Below are positions 17,172 to 26,824 of a DNA stretch of 64,000 nt, piece by piece. The stretch comes from Alphaproteobacteria bacterium (lineage in GTDB: Bacteria > Pseudomonadota > Alphaproteobacteria > Caulobacterales > Aquidulcibacteraceae). Under the pieces are notes generated by a model, which saw only the letters and a program-made list of their open reading frames with translations, made no database searches and was not told the DNA's origin. Each line of letters begins with the position of its first letter. The first letter of the stretch is position 1. The position numbers and the translations under genes are program-made. The stretch covers positions 310,001 to 374,000 of the forward strand of contig WGNI01000002.1 in assembly GCA_016124655.1 (NCBI GenBank), written 5' to 3'.

Positions 17172-18533
17172 CTAGGCGCGGCGCCAGGCGGAGCCTTCCG
17201 GCCCGTCCATGACGATGACGCCGCGCGCATCAAGCGCTGCGCGCAAGCGATCGGCTTCGGCGAAGTCCTTCGCCTTGCGCGCGGCGACGCGTTGGGCCAC
17301 CAGCGCGTCAATCTCCGCGTCATCGGCGCCGCCCTTGAACCAGGCGTCGGGTTCGGCCTGCAACAGCCCAATCAGATCGCCGGCGGCGCGCAGAGCGCCA
17401 GCCAGGCGCGCTTTTTCCTCTGCCGTGTCGGATGCGTTGATCTGTGTGGCGAGCGTAAACAGTTCCGCGACGGCGCGCGGCGTGTTGAGATCGTCTGACA
17501 GCGCTTCGAGGAATGCCGCGGGCGGCTCGGCTCGTTCTGCAGCAGTCGCGCGCTGCAATGCGCCGTACAGCCGATCGAGGCTCGCCTTCGCTTGCTCCAA
17601 GAGCTGATCGGTCCAATCGAGCGGTGCGCGATAGTGCGCGGAGAGCAGCGCAAAGCGCAGAGTCTCGCCGCGATGACCGGCCGCCAGGAGGTCATGTACG
17701 GTGACGATGTTGCCAAGGCTCTTCGACATTTTCTCCGACGCCATCGTCAGGAAGCCGTTGTGCAGCCAATAGCGCGCGAGCGGCGCGCCGTTCGCGGTCT
17801 CGCTTTGCGCGATTTCGTTTTCGTGATGAGGAAAGATCAGATCGTGCCCGCCGGCATGGATGTCGATGGTCTCGCCCAGCGCCGACTTGATCATCGCAGA
17901 GCATTCCAGGTGCCAGCCGGGGCGGCCTTGCCCATAAGGGCTGTTCCAGAACGGTTCACCGGGCTTGGCGGTTTTCCAGAGCGCGAAGTCGGACGGATCG
18001 CGCTTATCGTCCTCGCCTTCCACGCGCGCGCCGGCGCGCAGATCCTCTTGCGCGCGCCCGGACAACCGCCCGTAGTCGGCGTCGGCGGCGACGGAGAAGT
18101 ACACGCCCGAGGCCGCCCGATAGGCCGCGCCGTTGGCGACGAGCAGGTCGATCAGGTCGAGCATGGCGTCAATGGCGCCGGTTGCGTGCGGCTCGAAACT
18201 TGGCGTCAACACGTTTAGCGCGGCCATGTCTTCGCGGAATACGGCGGCGTACCGCTCCGTTATCGCGGTGAAGGGTTCGCGCGCCTCCTGGGCCTTGGCG
18301 ATGATGCGGTCGTCAATGTCAGTGATGTTGCGCGCATAGCGGACAGCGTCATCGCCATAGGCGCGGCGCAACAGGCGAAACAGCACGTCGAAGACGACGA
18401 AGGGCCGCGCATTGCCGATATGGGCGTAGTTGTAAACGGTGGGGCCGCACACATACATGGTGATGCGGTTCGGGTCGGCAGGCTCGAACCGACGCTTGCG
18501 CCGGGTCATGGTGTCGTGGAGGTGCAGGTCCAT
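17172..18533 (-). CDS. cysS: Cysteine--tRNA ligase
   Basis: Charges tRNA-Cys in the cytoplasm. It is a class I synthetase of 453 residues with YVCGPTVYNYAHIGNARPF (HIGH-like HIGN, zinc ligand Cys), the second zinc region WHLECSAM, and EKMSKSLGN (KMSKS loop). The C-terminal DALR-like region contains the expected LNTPRAVAELF. Length is normal. It is divergent from folE; its promoter and the folE leader share the 123 bases between them. Confidence 0.97.
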   Translation of the reverse strand: MDLHLHDTMTRRKRRFEPADPNRITMYVCGPTVYNYAHIGNARPFVVFDVLFRLLRRAYGDDAVRYARNITDIDDRIIAKAQEAREPFTAITERYAAVFREDMAALNVLTPSFEPHATGAIDAMLDLIDLLVANGAAYRAASGVYFSVAADADYGRLSGRAQEDLRAGARVEGEDDKRDPSDFALWKTAKPGEPFWNSPYGQGRPGWHLECSAMIKSALGETIDIHAGGHDLIFPHHENEIAQSETANGAPLARYWLHNGFLTMASEKMSKSLGNIVTVHDLLAAGHRGETLRFALLSAHYRAPLDWTDQLLEQAKASLDRLYGALQRATAAERAEPPAAFLEALSDDLNTPRAVAELFTLATQINASDTAEEKARLAGALRAAGDLIGLLQAEPDAWFKGGADDAEIDALVAQRVAARKAKDFAEADRLRAALDARGVIVMDGPEGSAWRRA

Positions 18534-18566
18534 GGCGGGTGTCCGAGCGGCAGGGGAGACGATGGC

Positions 18567-18648
18567 GCCGCCTGCGTGGTATGGTGCGTGAAAGCCGGTA
18601 ACGGCGAAGGGTTAAGAACGGGCGGCGATGTCCCGCCCATGTAAGGGC
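18567..18648 (+). promoter_or_regulatory. Probable tetrahydrofolate riboswitch (THF-II / folE motif) in the folE leader
   Basis: P1: GCCGCC (18567-18572) pairs with GGCGGC (18621-18626), extended by CGT (18575-18577) with ACG (18618-18620). P2: GCCG-GTAA-CGGC (18594-18605), a GNRA tetraloop. Between them lie the purine-rich strands GGTATGGTGCGTGAAA and GAAGGGTTAAGA. A competing helix joins GGGCGG (18620-18625) to CCGCCC (18633-18638). A third hairpin, GCCC (18635-18638) with GGGC (18645-18648), hides the AAGGG ribosome-binding site. If ligand stabilises P1, GCCC is freed to mask the RBS, an OFF switch. THF-II riboswitches are known upstream of folE in alphaproteobacteria; the match to the published consensus was not checked. 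Confidence 0.65.
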
Positions 18649-18656
18649 TTTAACGG

Positions 18657-19268
18657 ATGGATGGAATGGCGAAGCCGCGCGCCGCTGCCGAGAAGCCGAC
18701 GCGTCCGACGCGGGAGGAAGCGAAAGCTGCGGTGCGCACGCTGCTGGCGTGGGCCGGCGACGATCCCGACCGCGAGGGCCTGATCGACACGCCGGACCGC
18801 GTGGTCGACGCGTACACCGAATGGTTCGGCGGCTACGACATGGACCCGGTCGATGAACTGAGCCGCGTGTTCGGCGAGGTGGGCGGCTATGACGACATCG
18901 TCATGCTGCGCAATATCGAGGTGGAGAGCCATTGCGAACATCATATCGCGCCGTTCCTCGGCCGGGCGTTCGTGGCGTATTTCCCAACCGAAAAGGTTGT
19001 TGGAATCTCCAAGATCGCGCGCGTGGTGGAGATTTTCTCCAAGCGCCTGCAGACGCAGGAAACGCTGACCGCGCAAATCTGTGACGCCATCACCGATTCG
19101 CTGCGGCCGCTCGGCGTCGCCGTTCTGATCGATGCGGAGCACGAGTGCATGTCCACGCGCGGCGTGCACCACAAAGAGGTGACGACGATTACCACCCAGT
19201 TCACCGGCGTGTTCAAGAATGATCGCGCGCTGCAGGACCGGTTCCTGAAGTTGGCGGGTTACGGGTGA
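18657..19268 (+). CDS. folE: GTP cyclohydrolase I
   Basis: Converts GTP to 7,8-dihydroneopterin triphosphate, the first step of folate synthesis. It has 203 residues. The Zn site is readable as [12 protein letters not shown] (Cys, His) and the second Cys in [32 protein letters not shown] is a family hallmark. Two starts are possible (18657, 18666); AAGGG at 18643-18647 sits 9 bases before the first. The gene is preceded by the probable THF-II riboswitch, which fits end-product control by folate. Its last 10 bases overlap the end of the convergent gene. Confidence 0.97.
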   Translation: MDGMAKPRAAAEKPTRPTREEAKAAVRTLLAWAGDDPDREGLIDTPDRVVDAYTEWFGGYDMDPVDELSRVFGEVGGYDDIVMLRNIEVESHCEHHIAPFLGRAFVAYFPTEKVVGISKIARVVEIFSKRLQTQETLTAQICDAITDSLRPLGVAVLIDAEHECMSTRGVHHKEVTTITTQFTGVFKNDRALQDRFLKLAGYG

Positions 19269-19999
19269 GGCACACCGGCTGGGACAACCTGCAGTCTGTG
19301 CGGGATGTACAGCGTTAGCTCAAGATCGGCAGAGCGAAACCAAGCGATCCGGTTCTCGAGCCCTTCAATTCTCAAGCTGTGTCCAGGTCCGACCGCGCTG
19401 AGAATTTGACGGCCGTCTGCCGCGATGGCGGCGATTGTAGCGGCGCGATACTGGCTCGGATTGATCACGGTAAGGTCGATGCTTGAAGCGCCAACCGTGA
19501 CGCGCCCGGGTTTGGGAACGCCACGAATGAAGGCATCCAGCCGCTCTTCAACGCTTGCAAGCGTGTCGTTTTCGGATACCGGCGTGCGCAAGAGAATAGA
19601 AAGGCGCGACGTGTCGGGCCGCGTCCCGCCCGTGATCTGATTTTGCGCCGCCTCCAGTGTGAAGGGCTTGACGCGTGTCTCGCCGGACTCGATCTCACTT
19701 TCCTCTAACAGCGCGACGGTGACGGCGCTTGCGTTGCGTGTGCGCCGTTCGACTTCCCGCAGGGTCTCGGTCAACTCTGATCGACGAAGCGCCAAGTCGC
19801 GGGTGTCGGATTCAATGGAGACGCTGGTCACCGCGAAGTCGGCGCGGTGCACAATGGCGATTTGGGGAATCTGCGTGCGCTCATATCGATCGACATAACG
19901 GCTTGCGGTCACGACAATTTCATCTGTCTGCGCCATTGCTGAGACGGGCGCTATCGCCAATGCCATCGCCAGCAGCGCCGCGTTCAACTGCGCTCTCAT
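19259..19999 (-). CDS. Secreted SIMPL-like protein with a TonB-box-like N-terminus
   Basis: About 246 residues. A signal peptide ([24 protein letters not shown]) is followed by [13 protein letters not shown], the sequence that opens many TonB-dependent receptors, but no plug or barrel follows. The rest is compact alpha/beta, with [20 protein letters not shown] and a Ser/Thr-rich middle, weakly resembling SIMPL (DUF541) periplasmic proteins. The start at 19999 is preferred because GGAGA lies 9 bases before it; ATGs at 20014 and 20005 are alternatives. It overlaps folE tail to tail by 10 bases. Function unknown. Confidence 0.75.
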   Translation of the reverse strand: MRAQLNAALLAMALAIAPVSAMAQTDEIVVTASRYVDRYERTQIPQIAIVHRADFAVTSVSIESDTRDLALRRSELTETLREVERRTRNASAVTVALLEESEIESGETRVKPFTLEAAQNQITGGTRPDTSRLSILLRTPVSENDTLASVEERLDAFIRGVPKPGRVTVGASSIDLTVINPSQYRAATIAAIAADGRQILSAVGPGHSLRIEGLENRIAWFRSADLELTLYIPHRLQVVPAGVPHP

Positions 20000-20076
20000 G
20001 TCCATCTTCTCCATTGGCGTGGACGATACCGACCACGCGAGGATAGAGTAAACGCATTCTCCTTCCGGTATGGGTC

Positions 20077-20445
20077 ATGGCCGATACACACATCGAAACT
20101 TCATTGACGCTCACCCCGCGCTTCGACGCCAACGGTCTCGTGGCCGCGGTGGCCCAGGATGCGGAGACCGGCGAAGTGCTGATGCTCGCCTGGATGAACG
20201 AAGAGGCGCTGCGGCTGACGCTGGAGACCGGGCGGGCGACGTACTGGTCAAGGTCGCGCCAGAAGCTGTGGCGCAAGGGCGAGGAGAGCGGCCATATCCA
20301 GGAAGTGGTCGAAGCGCGCATCGATTGCGATCAGGACGCAGTGCTGCTGCGCGTGCGTCAGACCGGCGCTGCATGCCATACCGGGGCGCGGTCGTGTTTC
20401 TACCGGATCGTTGGCGCCGACGGCGCGCTGCGCCGCGCCGACTGA
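20077..20445 (+). CDS. hisI: Phosphoribosyl-AMP cyclohydrolase
   Basis: Third step of histidine biosynthesis: opens the adenine ring of phosphoribosyl-AMP. A 122-residue stand-alone enzyme without the HisE pyrophosphohydrolase domain. Key sites are the Mg/Zn motif [11 protein letters not shown] and the Cys pair in [25 protein letters not shown] and [15 protein letters not shown] are conserved. No other his gene is nearby, which is common for hisI in this class. Convergent with phoD; only four bases separate the stop codons. Confidence 0.97.
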   Translation: MADTHIETSLTLTPRFDANGLVAAVAQDAETGEVLMLAWMNEEALRLTLETGRATYWSRSRQKLWRKGEESGHIQEVVEARIDCDQDAVLLRVRQTGAACHTGARSCFYRIVGADGALRRAD

Positions 20446-20449
20446 AAGA

Positions 20450-22312
20450 TCACTCGGTTACCTGAAGGTCTGAAATCGGCCCAATCGCGCCGTCAACGTC
20501 GGCCGCAATTGCGAACGCCTGCGCACGCGTGGTTTCAAAGTCCTTGGACGTGATGCTGGATACGGTGAAATATTCCGCCTTGGCCTGGCGGCGCTCAAGC
20601 GTGAGCAGCAGAAAGCCGCGATGGGTCTGGTCGGTCCAGACGACAGCCTGATTTCGCGCCTTTACAGCGTCCGCAAAGTCGAGCCCTGCAGGCGCAAACA
20701 GATCGCCGATCGAGGGCGATGTGATTGAGGTTGCGCCCAGTTCGACCGCGGCGCGCGCATCGCCCGATTTCAGTTCATTGGCCCAAGCGGCGTGGGAATC
20801 GCCGGTCAGCACCAGCGCGTTCAGTCCGAGCTGCTTGAAGAGCGCGAGGAGTTGCGCGCGTTGTCTGGGATAGCCGTCCCATGAATCGGTGGAGAGCGGC
20901 AGCGGGAAGCGGGACAATTGCATCAGTCGGCCGGCGCCGGGCTGTGCGGCCTCTGCGGCTTCGACAGCTTGTTGCGGCGCGCGCGACAGATTGGGCGCGG
21001 TGATCGAGGCCATCAGCGTCTGATTGCCGATGGCGTGCCAGACGACGCCTTGGCTTTTCGATTGCTGCAGCGTTTGGCTCAGCCAATCCCATTGCGCTTG
21101 GCCGATCATGCCCCGCCCCGGCGCGTTCAGCGCGCTGCGGAGGCGATCCATATCCGGGATGAATCGCATGCCCTCAGGCGGGTTTTGTGGGCTTTGCAGC
21201 GCGGCTTGCACGCGGCGCCACTCGAAGACAGGTTTGAGTTCGCCGTCGCGTTCTTCGAACGGCAAAGGCAGAACGCGCACGTTCGGTCCATAGGAGTCGG
21301 CCGGCGCGATGGCGCGCGGCGCGTTGGGATTGGTGAAATCCCATGGCGTTTGATAGAGCGGCAATTCAGTTGCGTAATCCAGGGGCTTGGAGCGCGTGAG
21401 CAGCCGCGTCTCCAGCATGGCTAGCGTCAACAGATCGCCGAACTGAAAGCTTCGATAAATGGCGTCCTGCGGCTTGCCGGCTTCGGGATCGCGGATCGGC
21501 ATCCATTCGAAATAGGCCTGCAGCGCGGCCGCCTTGCGGTCTGACCAGCGGCCTTCGCTTTGCTGATGGTTTTCCGCGCCGCCGAACCAACAATCGTTGG
21601 CGATCTCGTGATCGTCCCACGCCACGATCCAGGGGCAGGCGGCGTGCGCGGCCTGCAATTCCGGCTCGGCCTTATATTGCGCGTGGCGCTGGCGATAATC
21701 CGCCAAGGACAGGCATTCAATATCGGGTTGAGGAATGCGTCCCAGCGCAACGGCGGCGTCGCCGCCGAAGCCGGACAAGCCGTACTCATAGAGGTAGTCG
21801 CCCAGATGAATGACTGCATCCACATCGTCGCGTTCGGCGATGGCTTCGTAGGCGTTGAAAAATCCATGCGGATACGACGCGCATGACGTCACTGCGAGCT
21901 TCAACTCGTTCAGACGGCCCTCCGGCAGCGTGCGCGTGCGTCCGACCGGCGAGGCCTGATCGCCCGCGAGAAAGCCATAGAAGTATGGCGCGCCCGCGCG
22001 CAGGCCTGGGACGTCGATCTTGACGGTGTAGTCGCGCTCCGGCGTCGCGTGGACGACTTCGGATTGCACCACTTCGCTCAGCCCGCGATTGCGCGCCACG
22101 ATCCATCGGACAGGCACAGAGCCTTCTGTTTGCGGCGTCACGCGCGTCCAGATGATGACGCGATCGGTCTGAGGATCGCCGCTGGCGACGCCATGGGCGA
22201 AGCGCACTTGGCCGATATAGCGCGGGGCCTCGGGGCGCTGTCCGCAGGCTGCGGCGGATGCCGCGGTGAGGCTCGCCAGCGCGCCGCGGCGGGTCATGGA
22301 ATGCATGGGCAT
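20450..22312 (-). CDS. phoD: PhoD-family alkaline phosphatase/phosphodiesterase
   Basis: A secreted Ca2+/Fe3+-dependent phosphatase releasing phosphate from mono- and diesters. It has 620 residues. The N-terminus has a Tat-like twin arginine (TRRGALAS) and AAACG at residue 23, a possible lipobox. The PhoD core reads FAHGVASGDPQTDRVIIWTRV, HLGDYLYEYG, AWDDHEIANDCW and LTGDSHAAWANEL. GGAAAAG precedes the ATG at a proper distance. A perfect 18-bp palindrome (22354-22371) lies about 42 bases upstream. Pho control would be expected, but no clear Pho box was identified. Confidence 0.93.
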   Translation of the reverse strand: MPMHSMTRRGALASLTAASAAACGQRPEAPRYIGQVRFAHGVASGDPQTDRVIIWTRVTPQTEGSVPVRWIVARNRGLSEVVQSEVVHATPERDYTVKIDVPGLRAGAPYFYGFLAGDQASPVGRTRTLPEGRLNELKLAVTSCASYPHGFFNAYEAIAERDDVDAVIHLGDYLYEYGLSGFGGDAAVALGRIPQPDIECLSLADYRQRHAQYKAEPELQAAHAACPWIVAWDDHEIANDCWFGGAENHQQSEGRWSDRKAAALQAYFEWMPIRDPEAGKPQDAIYRSFQFGDLLTLAMLETRLLTRSKPLDYATELPLYQTPWDFTNPNAPRAIAPADSYGPNVRVLPLPFEERDGELKPVFEWRRVQAALQSPQNPPEGMRFIPDMDRLRSALNAPGRGMIGQAQWDWLSQTLQQSKSQGVVWHAIGNQTLMASITAPNLSRAPQQAVEAAEAAQPGAGRLMQLSRFPLPLSTDSWDGYPRQRAQLLALFKQLGLNALVLTGDSHAAWANELKSGDARAAVELGATSITSPSIGDLFAPAGLDFADAVKARNQAVVWTDQTHRGFLLLTLERRQAKAEYFTVSSITSKDFETTRAQAFAIAADVDGAIGPISDLQVTE

Positions 22313-22353
22313 ATGTCTTTTCCACGTGCGGCGGGGCCGCGCCCTCGGGTCGT

Positions 22354-22371
22354 CCGTATAGGCCTATACGG
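22354..22371. promoter_or_regulatory. Perfect 18-bp palindrome upstream of phoD
   Basis: CCGTATAGGCCTATACGG reads the same on both strands. It lies between the thiE stop (22375) and the phoD start (22312), both on the minus strand. Flanking T content is low on the minus strand, so a dimeric repressor or activator site is more likely than a terminator; a role as a small hairpin between the two genes remains possible. Confidence 0.45.
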
Positions 22372-22374
22372 TCT

Positions 22375-23025
22375 TTAAGTCTGCGCCCGATCGAACGCCG
22401 CGTTAAACGCGCGCACGGCGGCGGCTGGGCCTTCCGGGAAGCTCCAGACGCCGGCGGAGACCGCCAGGAAGTCAGCCCCGGCGCGCGCCAGCATTTCCGC
22501 CTCAGCGACTGTGACGCCGCCGATGGCGACGCAGGGGATTTCCATAAGTTCCTGCCACCAGCTGAGAAGCTCTGGATCGGCGCGCGTCTTGGCGTCCTTG
22601 GTGACAGTGGGGAAGAACGCGCCGAAGGCGACGTAATCGGCGCCGGCTTCGGCGGCCTGCATGGCGAGGTGGCGCGAGTTGTGGCACGTCACGCCGATCT
22701 GTTTGTCTGTACCCATCAATCGGCGCGCTTCGGCGTAGGGCGCGTCTTCCTGACCGATGTGCACGCCGTCGGCGCCGAGCCGGGCGGCGAGATCTGGGCG
22801 GTCATTGAGAATGAAAGCACAGCCGGCGTCCTGCACGATCGGCAGGAGACGCGCGGCTGCCTCCAATATCGGTCCGTCGCCAAGGGGCGTGTCGTCCTTG
22901 CCCTTCATGCGCAGCTGAAACGCCGCCACGTCGCCGGCCGACAAGGCGCTGGCGAGTTCGGCCGCGAAGCCTTCAAGCGCAAATCGGGGCGGCGAGATCA
23001 GGTAAAGGCGCGTCTTGTGCGTCAT
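22375..23025 (-). CDS. thiE: Thiamine phosphate synthase
   Basis: Joins HMP-PP and the thiazole phosphate to thiamine monophosphate. It is a 216-residue TIM barrel. Motifs: FQLRMKGKD (substrate Arg/Lys), [24 protein letters not shown] (Asp and Gln of the active site), [27 protein letters not shown] and CVAIGGV. The start at 23025 gives the family length; the frame is open further upstream but that is an overlap with the DUF805 gene region. No thi-box (TPP riboswitch) is possible in the 31-base gap, so it is probably cotranscribed with the gene before it. Confidence 0.95.
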   Translation of the reverse strand: MTHKTRLYLISPPRFALEGFAAELASALSAGDVAAFQLRMKGKDDTPLGDGPILEAAARLLPIVQDAGCAFILNDRPDLAARLGADGVHIGQEDAPYAEARRLMGTDKQIGVTCHNSRHLAMQAAEAGADYVAFGAFFPTVTKDAKTRADPELLSWWQELMEIPCVAIGGVTVAEAEMLARAGADFLAVSAGVWSFPEGPAAAVRAFNAAFDRAQT

Positions 23026-23056
23026 GCCGTCAGTGTAAAGGAGATGGCGCGCGAGG

Positions 23057-23722
23057 TCATACAGCCTTGCGCTTGCCGAAGCCTGGCGTGCCGACGCTTG
23101 GCCGCGGAGGCGATTGCGGCGTCTGCTCGGCAGCCGTTCGCTCGGCGATGGCGCGCGAGAGCGCTGCTTCAACGCCTTGAAAAGCCATGGAAGGCGCGGG
23201 CGTGGCATCGGGCTCTTGGCTTGCGGGGCGGTTGGGCTTGCGTGGCGGCGGGCGGGGGCTGAGGGGAGGATCGCCGAACCGGTTGGGCGCGGCTTCTCCG
23301 GGCAGCATGCCGAGTTCCACAGCGAACCAACAATTCACCAAGAACGCAATCAATTGCGCAGGTCCTGCAAAGGCCAGTGCGGACCAGACCGAGCCTCCTG
23401 TGAGTAGCGCATGCGCGGCGAGCGAAAGGGGGATCATCGGCGCGAACAGAAGAAGCGCCCAATATCCGCTCTTGCCGCGATCGTGCAGGCGCTTTGAATG
23501 CAGCGCCATGCTGGACCATGCGCAGACCAGCCAGATGGGGACAACAAGCGCCATCGCCAGCGCCGCGCCGGCGGCGTCGCTCTGCTGCATCATGACGCCG
23601 CTCATGATCGGCGCGAACGCAGCCGTCAGCGCAACAATCACGACCATGACGATCAGCGTCGCGCCCAGCCAATACTGGCCGCGGCTGATGCGGCCGCGAA
23701 AGCTGAACAGGAGATTGACCAT
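23057..23722 (-). CDS. DUF805 family membrane protein
   Basis: A 221-residue protein whose first 150 residues form about four membrane helices. The DUF805 signatures [15 protein letters not shown] and [17 protein letters not shown] are clear. A Pro/Arg-rich cytoplasmic tail of about 75 residues follows ([15 protein letters not shown]), unusual for the family and possibly a protein-interaction segment. The start at 23722 begins directly with the first motif. It sits 31 bases upstream of thiE on the same strand. Function of DUF805 proteins is unknown. Confidence 0.85.
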   Translation of the reverse strand: MVNLLFSFRGRISRGQYWLGATLIVMVVIVALTAAFAPIMSGVMMQQSDAAGAALAMALVVPIWLVCAWSSMALHSKRLHDRGKSGYWALLLFAPMIPLSLAAHALLTGGSVWSALAFAGPAQLIAFLVNCWFAVELGMLPGEAAPNRFGDPPLSPRPPPRKPNRPASQEPDATPAPSMAFQGVEAALSRAIAERTAAEQTPQSPPRPSVGTPGFGKRKAV

Positions 23723-23773
23723 ACCACATGCCCCGCGCTTTGCGCGCTTTGAAGCCAAATTACAGGGGCGCGC

Positions 23774-25603
23774 TTAAGATGGCGTTAGGCCGTTGGGCGC
23801 CGCGACCATGCGGCGATCAATCTCCGCCAGCAACTGGGCGGTGACCATCGGCTTGGCGAGAAAAGGGGCATCGGCGAACGCAATTGGTTGTTGGTCGCGC
23901 GCGTAGCCGGACACCACGATGAAGGGCACGTGGTTGCGCGTCAGACGCTCTGCAACAGGGGCCGCATTCTCCGCACCGAGATTGATGTCCAACACCGCGA
24001 AATCGCAGGCGTTCGCGTCCAACAGCTCCATGGCGCGGGCGACGGTAGAGGCTGGGCCGATCACGGTGAAGCCTGCGCCTTCCAGCGCGGTCATGACGTC
24101 GAGGGCCACCAATGCTTCATCCTCGACGACGAGCACGTTGCGGCCGGTGCATGGAAGGCTGTGATGGGCGCCATTGACGGCGCCTGCGCGCGTGAGCGCG
24201 CCTTCGACTACCCGCGCGTCGTCACACGCCAATCGCCAATGCAGGCCCGCCTCGCCAAAGGTCAACTCGACCTCGGCGTTGAGCGCCATTTTTGCCATGC
24301 CTTCGATGACGATCGTACCGAAGCCGCGCCGCGTCGGCGCCGCGATCGGCGGCCCGCCACTTTCGGTCCAGTCCAGAGCAAACCGACGCGCGCCATCTTC
24401 GGCGTCGATCAAGGACCAGGCGATGTCAATGCAGCCGTTGTCGGTAGAGAGCGCGCCGTACTTTCCGGCGTTGGTGCCCAATTCGTGCAGCGCCATCCCG
24501 AGCGCCTGCGCGGCGGCGGCCACCAGCCGAACGGGCGGACCATCAATGCTGATGCGCGCGCCGATCAGGTCCTTGAAATGGCCAAGCTGCGAGCGCACCA
24601 AATCATCCAGAGACACGCCGCGCCAATGGCCGTGGATCAAAAGATCCTGGCTGGCGGCCAGCGCCTGGATGCGCTCGCCGAATTTCTGCGTGAAGTCCTG
24701 TGGATCGCTTGCCGCTGTACGCCGCGCGATCGCCTGCACGAGCGCCAGCATGTTTTTCGAGCGATGGTTCACTTCACCCATCAACAGCTTGATGCGTTCT
24801 TCACGCTCCATCTGATCGGTGATGTCGGTGTTGGTGCCGAACCAGCGGACGATCTCGCCGCGCGCGTCGCGAATGGGCAGGGCGCGAGACAGGAACCAGC
24901 GGTATTCGCCATTGGCGCCGCGCAGGGGGAAAGTGTCTTCCCAGGGTTCGCCGGTGTCCCAGGAGTGCTGGATGCGCGACACCACGCCGTCGATGTGATC
25001 GGGATGGTGCACGCCGCGCCAGCCCCAGCCCTGCATCTCTTCCAGCGTCGTGCCGGTGTAATCGAACCAGCGCTTGTTGTACCAGAAGATCCAGCCTTTC
25101 TTGTCGGCCATCCAGGCAAGCTGGGAGATGTTGTCGGCGAGGGTGCGGAAATTCTCCTCGCTCTCGCGCAATTGTTGTTCCTGACGTTTACGATCGGTGA
25201 TCTCGCGGGCGATCTTGGAGGCGCCGACGATGGCGCCGTTTTCATCGAGCACTGGCGAAACCGTCACTGCGATATCGACCGGCGAGCCGTCCTTGCGCAG
25301 GCGGATGGTTTCGAAATTGTCCACGCGTTCGCCGCGACGGATGCGGGCGAGGAATTCATCTTCTTCGGCCTGGCGATCGGCGGGGATGAGGCGGCGGATC
25401 GACGCCCCGATCATCTCTTCGGCCGAGTAGCCAAACATGCGTTCTGCTGCTCGATTCCAGGTGACGACCACGCCGTCGAGCGTCTTGCTGACGATGGCGT
25501 CATTCGAGGATTCAATGATCGAAGACAGCAACCCGGCCGCAGGCCCATCCGCCTGCGTTTTGTCCCTGCTGAACAGGGATCGACCGTTCCGGGGCCTCGA
25601 CAT
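23774..25603 (-). CDS. HWE-family PAS sensor histidine kinase with C-terminal receiver
   Basis: A soluble sensor of 609 residues with no membrane helix. Two PAS domains (about 25-145 and 150-275) contain WNRAAERMFGYSAEEMIG and WFDYTGTTLEEMQGWGW, the latter PAC-rich. The HWE/HisKA_2 kinase has EVNHRSKNMLALVQA (His280) and HELGTNAGKYGALS. The receiver (about 490-600) has VVEDEALVALDV and Asp in FAVLDINLG. Such kinases commonly feed the alphaproteobacterial PhyR/general-stress pathway or single-domain regulators, but no partner lies nearby. The start at 25603 has AAGGA just upstream. Confidence 0.9.
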   Translation of the reverse strand: MSRPRNGRSLFSRDKTQADGPAAGLLSSIIESSNDAIVSKTLDGVVVTWNRAAERMFGYSAEEMIGASIRRLIPADRQAEEDEFLARIRRGERVDNFETIRLRKDGSPVDIAVTVSPVLDENGAIVGASKIAREITDRKRQEQQLRESEENFRTLADNISQLAWMADKKGWIFWYNKRWFDYTGTTLEEMQGWGWRGVHHPDHIDGVVSRIQHSWDTGEPWEDTFPLRGANGEYRWFLSRALPIRDARGEIVRWFGTNTDITDQMEREERIKLLMGEVNHRSKNMLALVQAIARRTAASDPQDFTQKFGERIQALAASQDLLIHGHWRGVSLDDLVRSQLGHFKDLIGARISIDGPPVRLVAAAAQALGMALHELGTNAGKYGALSTDNGCIDIAWSLIDAEDGARRFALDWTESGGPPIAAPTRRGFGTIVIEGMAKMALNAEVELTFGEAGLHWRLACDDARVVEGALTRAGAVNGAHHSLPCTGRNVLVVEDEALVALDVMTALEGAGFTVIGPASTVARAMELLDANACDFAVLDINLGAENAAPVAERLTRNHVPFIVVSGYARDQQPIAFADAPFLAKPMVTAQLLAEIDRRMVAAPNGLTPS

Positions 25604-25735
25604 CGATCCTTCGTCGCACACCCCGGGCGCACGACTGCCCGCGATGCGTAGCCCGCGTTCTGCCCGCATATTCGGGCATGGGCGCCCAATTGTCCACCGC
25701 TTGTTCCCGTTGCGGCGGCGCGTGCGGCCTATGGT

Positions 25736-26824
25736 TTATTCTGCAGCAACGCGGGCGGCGTCGCCGATCTTGGGGTCGAGCTCGCCTTTGGCGTAGCGCT
25801 TGGCCATTGCCGATAGCGGCAGCGGCTTGATCTTGCCGGCCATGCCTTCGCACCCGAATTCCTGGAAGCGCTGTTTGCACACTTTGCGCATGGCTTCTTT
25901 CGCCGGCTTCAAATATTTGCGCGGATCGAATTCCTGGGGGTTCTCGGCGAACACTTTGCGGATGGCGCCGGTGATGGCCATGCGATTGTCGGTATCGATG
26001 TTGATCTTGCGCACGCCGTGCTTGATGCCGCGCTGGATTTCCTCCACCGGCACGCCCCAGGTCTGCGGCATGGTTCCGCCGTACTGATTGATGATGTCCT
26101 GCAGGTCCTGCGGCACGGAGGAGGAGCCGTGCATGACAAGGTGCGTGTTCGGCAGGCGGTGATGAATCTCTTCGATGACGTTCATCGCCAGCACGGCGCC
26201 GTCGGGCTTGCGGGAGAATTTGTAGGCGCCGTGAGAGGTGCCCATCGCGATGGCCAGCGCATCGACATGCGTCTTGGCGACGAAATCCACGGCCTGGTCA
26301 GGGTCGGTCAGCAATTGGGAATGGTCCAACACGCCTTCGGCGCCGTGGCCGTCTTCCTTTTCGCCCATGCCGGTTTCGAGCGAGCCCAGCACGCCCAATT
26401 CGCCTTCGACCGATGCGCCGACCCAATGCGCCATATCGACGACTTTGCGCGTCACGTTGACGTTGTAGTCGTAGTCGGCCGGCGTCTTGGCGTCTTCCTT
26501 CAGCGAGCCGTCCATCATCACCGACGTAAAGCCGTACTGAATGGCGGTGGCGCAGGTGGCGGGGCCGTTGCCGTGATCCTGGTGCATGCAGATCGGGATG
26601 TGGGGATACATCTCGACGAGCGCATCGATGAGATATTTCAGAACGATATCGTTGGCGTAGTCGCGCGCGCCGCGGCTGGCCTGGATGATCACCGGCGCGT
26701 TGACTTCATGGGCCGCTTCCAGGATCGCGAGGCCCTGCTCCATATTGTTGATGTTGTAGGCGGGCAGGCCGTAATCGTACTCGGCCGCATGATCGAGCAA
26801 TTGCCGCAAAGTGATGCGCGCCAT
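25736..26824 (-). CDS. fba: Class II fructose-bisphosphate aldolase
   Basis: Reversible cleavage of fructose-1,6-bisphosphate to triose phosphates; Zn-dependent. 362 residues. Visible are the zinc/catalytic region [46 protein letters not shown] and [12 protein letters not shown]. The longer class II (Calvin-cycle subtype) pattern with a C-terminal [15 protein letters not shown] is present. The start at 26824 is fixed by AGGGGA 7 bases upstream. It belongs to a minus-strand glycolytic cluster with gap and pgk but is separated from the zinc-ribbon gene by 115 bases, so it may have its own promoter. Confidence 0.96.
   Translation of the reverse strand: MARITLRQLLDHAAEYDYGLPAYNINNMEQGLAILEAAHEVNAPVIIQASRGARDYANDIVLKYLIDALVEMYPHIPICMHQDHGNGPATCATAIQYGFTSVMMDGSLKEDAKTPADYDYNVNVTRKVVDMAHWVGASVEGELGVLGSLETGMGEKEDGHGAEGVLDHSQLLTDPDQAVDFVAKTHVDALAIAMGTSHGAYKFSRKPDGAVLAMNVIEEIHHRLPNTHLVMHGSSSVPQDLQDIINQYGGTMPQTWGVPVEEIQRGIKHGVRKINIDTDNRMAITGAIRKVFAENPQEFDPRKYLKPAKEAMRKVCKQRFQEFGCEGMAGKIKPLPLSAMAKRYAKGELDPKIGDAARVAAE

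Noticed and set aside
23026-23056. TPP riboswitch upstream of thiE
   Set aside because: Only 31 bases separate it from the preceding gene; no room for the thi-box fold.
23888-25651. A 587-codon plus-strand frame
   Set aside because: Antisense shadow of the HWE kinase.
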